From Haematobia irritans (taxonomy: Eukaryota; Arthropoda; Insecta; Diptera; Muscidae), in assembly GCF_050003625.1 (NCBI RefSeq), contig NC_134398.1:111452145-111516144 (forward strand): 64,000 nucleotides of DNA, given 5' to 3'. The translations under genes were made by a program, and so were the position numbers. Position 1 is the first letter of the stretch, and every line of letters starts with the position of its first letter. This document shows positions 63,155-64,000 of this stretch, piece after piece. Under the pieces are notes generated by a model. The model was not told where the DNA came from and searched no databases. It worked only from the letters and a program-made list of their open reading frames with translations.

Positions 63155-64000
63155 TCAACTGGTAGCCAGATCAAGGAACTCTGCGACAAGGATGTGGTGT
63201 GTCCAGAGTGATCTGGTAGTGAGACGGGTAGGCTTAGCTGGGCAAGCAAAAAGGTAACGAGTGTCATGTGGCCCTTGATTACATATGGGACACACGTCAG
63301 CTACGCTGCTATCAATCACTGATAAGTATGAATTGAGGCGGCTGCACTTGCCTGATCTTAGTTGGGCCAAAACTACCCTTGTCTGCCGTGGGAGGTCTCT
63401 CTCCTCCGGTGCAATGGGCGGCGGTCGGACTTCTCACTGCTTCAGCTACAGTATCCTCATGAATACTGTTCAGACCTGTCTGGTATGCTGCCTGATCTAG
63501 AGGCTCTCTTTTGTAACGCTGGATCTCTGGCTCTAGAAGGTGAAGATCAACCCTTACATTCCTGGGTGGAGGTTGTCTATCCACAAGATGGTGATTCGGA
63601 TGACAACTTCGATGGCAACCCAAGAGGTACTGCTTTGACAACATGTAGTTGTGTCGACGCACTGGGATGATCTTGGTCTCCGCATAAAGGTGATCCAGGG
63701 GTGTACTGCGGAGACATCCTGTTGCGGTTCTAAGGGCAGCGTTCTGACAGGTCTGTATGTTATTCCACTGCGTATCGCTCGTGTGAGGTGTCCACACTGG
63801 CGCTGCATAGTTTACCACTGACCGGCCAATTGCCTTATATGTAGTTAACAAGGTTTCTTTGTCCGCACCCCAAGTGCTGCCGGCAAGCGACTTGAGGACC
63901 TTGTTTCTACCGCGGAGCTTATCACAAATTGCAGTGGCATGGGCGGACGAATGTGACCCCGAGAATCTTGGGGTAATTTGTTGTCGGAATTGTTTCGCCA
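63155..64000 (-). pseudogene. LINE reverse transcriptase C-terminus, runs off the window
   Basis: The minus-strand frame from the window edge: ATAICDKLRGRNKVLKSLAG, TLLTTYKAIGRSVVNYAAPV, CQNAALRTATGC. A frame change near 63340 leads to MAQLRSGKCSRLNSYLSVID, DVCPICNQGPHDTRYLFACP (zinc-knuckle-like CPIC...H...C) and a stop near 63155. This is the thumb and C-terminal region of a Jockey/LOA-like LINE. It is not the same copy as the endonuclease fragment at 61587-62500, as the order is wrong for one element on this strand. Confidence 0.82.

Noticed and set aside
61587..63851. One continuous minus-strand LINE (endonuclease plus RT)
   Set aside because: The RT C-terminus lies at higher coordinates than the endonuclease, the wrong order for one minus-strand element, so these are two copies.

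Overview
The window is eukaryotic, very AT-rich and made almost entirely of transposable elements stacked inside one another. One host gene is visible: a two-exon radial spoke head 9 gene (Rsph9) at 20177-21095 on the minus strand. The repeats point to a calyptrate, probably muscid, fly such as Haematobia, Stomoxys or Musca. They include a mariner with Himar1-type ends, a rosa-type DD41D mariner, an ITmD37E mariner, Gypsy, BEL/Pao and errantivirus LTR elements, and the dispersed repeat with 'catatatagctccc' boxes. The organism is an inference from element types, not a proof.

Layout. 1-7.2 kb: AT-rich sequence, tRNA-derived SINE pieces, an ITmD37E mariner inside an old LINE 3' end, and a 3.1-kb tandem duplication. 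7.2-12.3 kb: a CR1/Jockey-like LINE broken by a hAT MITE (with a SINE inside it) and by two inverted 0.9-kb TA-flanked MITEs that carry tRNA-like modules. 12.4-17.3 kb: Gypsy copy 1, decayed, with another TA-flanked MITE in gag. 17.3-20.1 kb: an RNase-H-bearing LINE and an opposed decayed copy. 20.1-21.1 kb: Rsph9. 21.2-22.5 kb: the 3' end and LTR of errantivirus 1. 22.5-38.1 kb: chimeric, partly duplicated BEL/Pao sequence whose gag is split by an 8.4-kb composite insertion (MITE, Tc1 and Gypsy copy 2). 38.1-40.2 kb: a CACG-rich inverted element. 40.8-53.4 kb: errantivirus 2 on the minus strand, carrying rosa, Himar1-like and hAT insertions. 53.4-55.5 kb: a SINE, then an intact errantiviral env ORF on the plus strand. 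55.5-61.4 kb: Gypsy copy 3, the most complete. 61.5-64 kb: LINE fragments, a 22-bp tandem repeat and a Tc1 remnant.

The three Gypsy copies belong to one family: SAP-domain gag with a heptad-repeat coiled coil, zinc knuckle, then protease-RT-RNase H-integrase. Comparing copies reveals a conserved gag/pol slippery site with a predicted pseudoknot, and in copy 2 an in-frame deletion that makes a 922-aa Gag-integrase ORF. The SINE shares its 3' end with the LINE at 17.3 kb, so the two look like a SINE/LINE mobilisation pair. Several empty insertion sites can be read directly because the interrupted coding frame, or a second copy of the host repeat, is present in the window.
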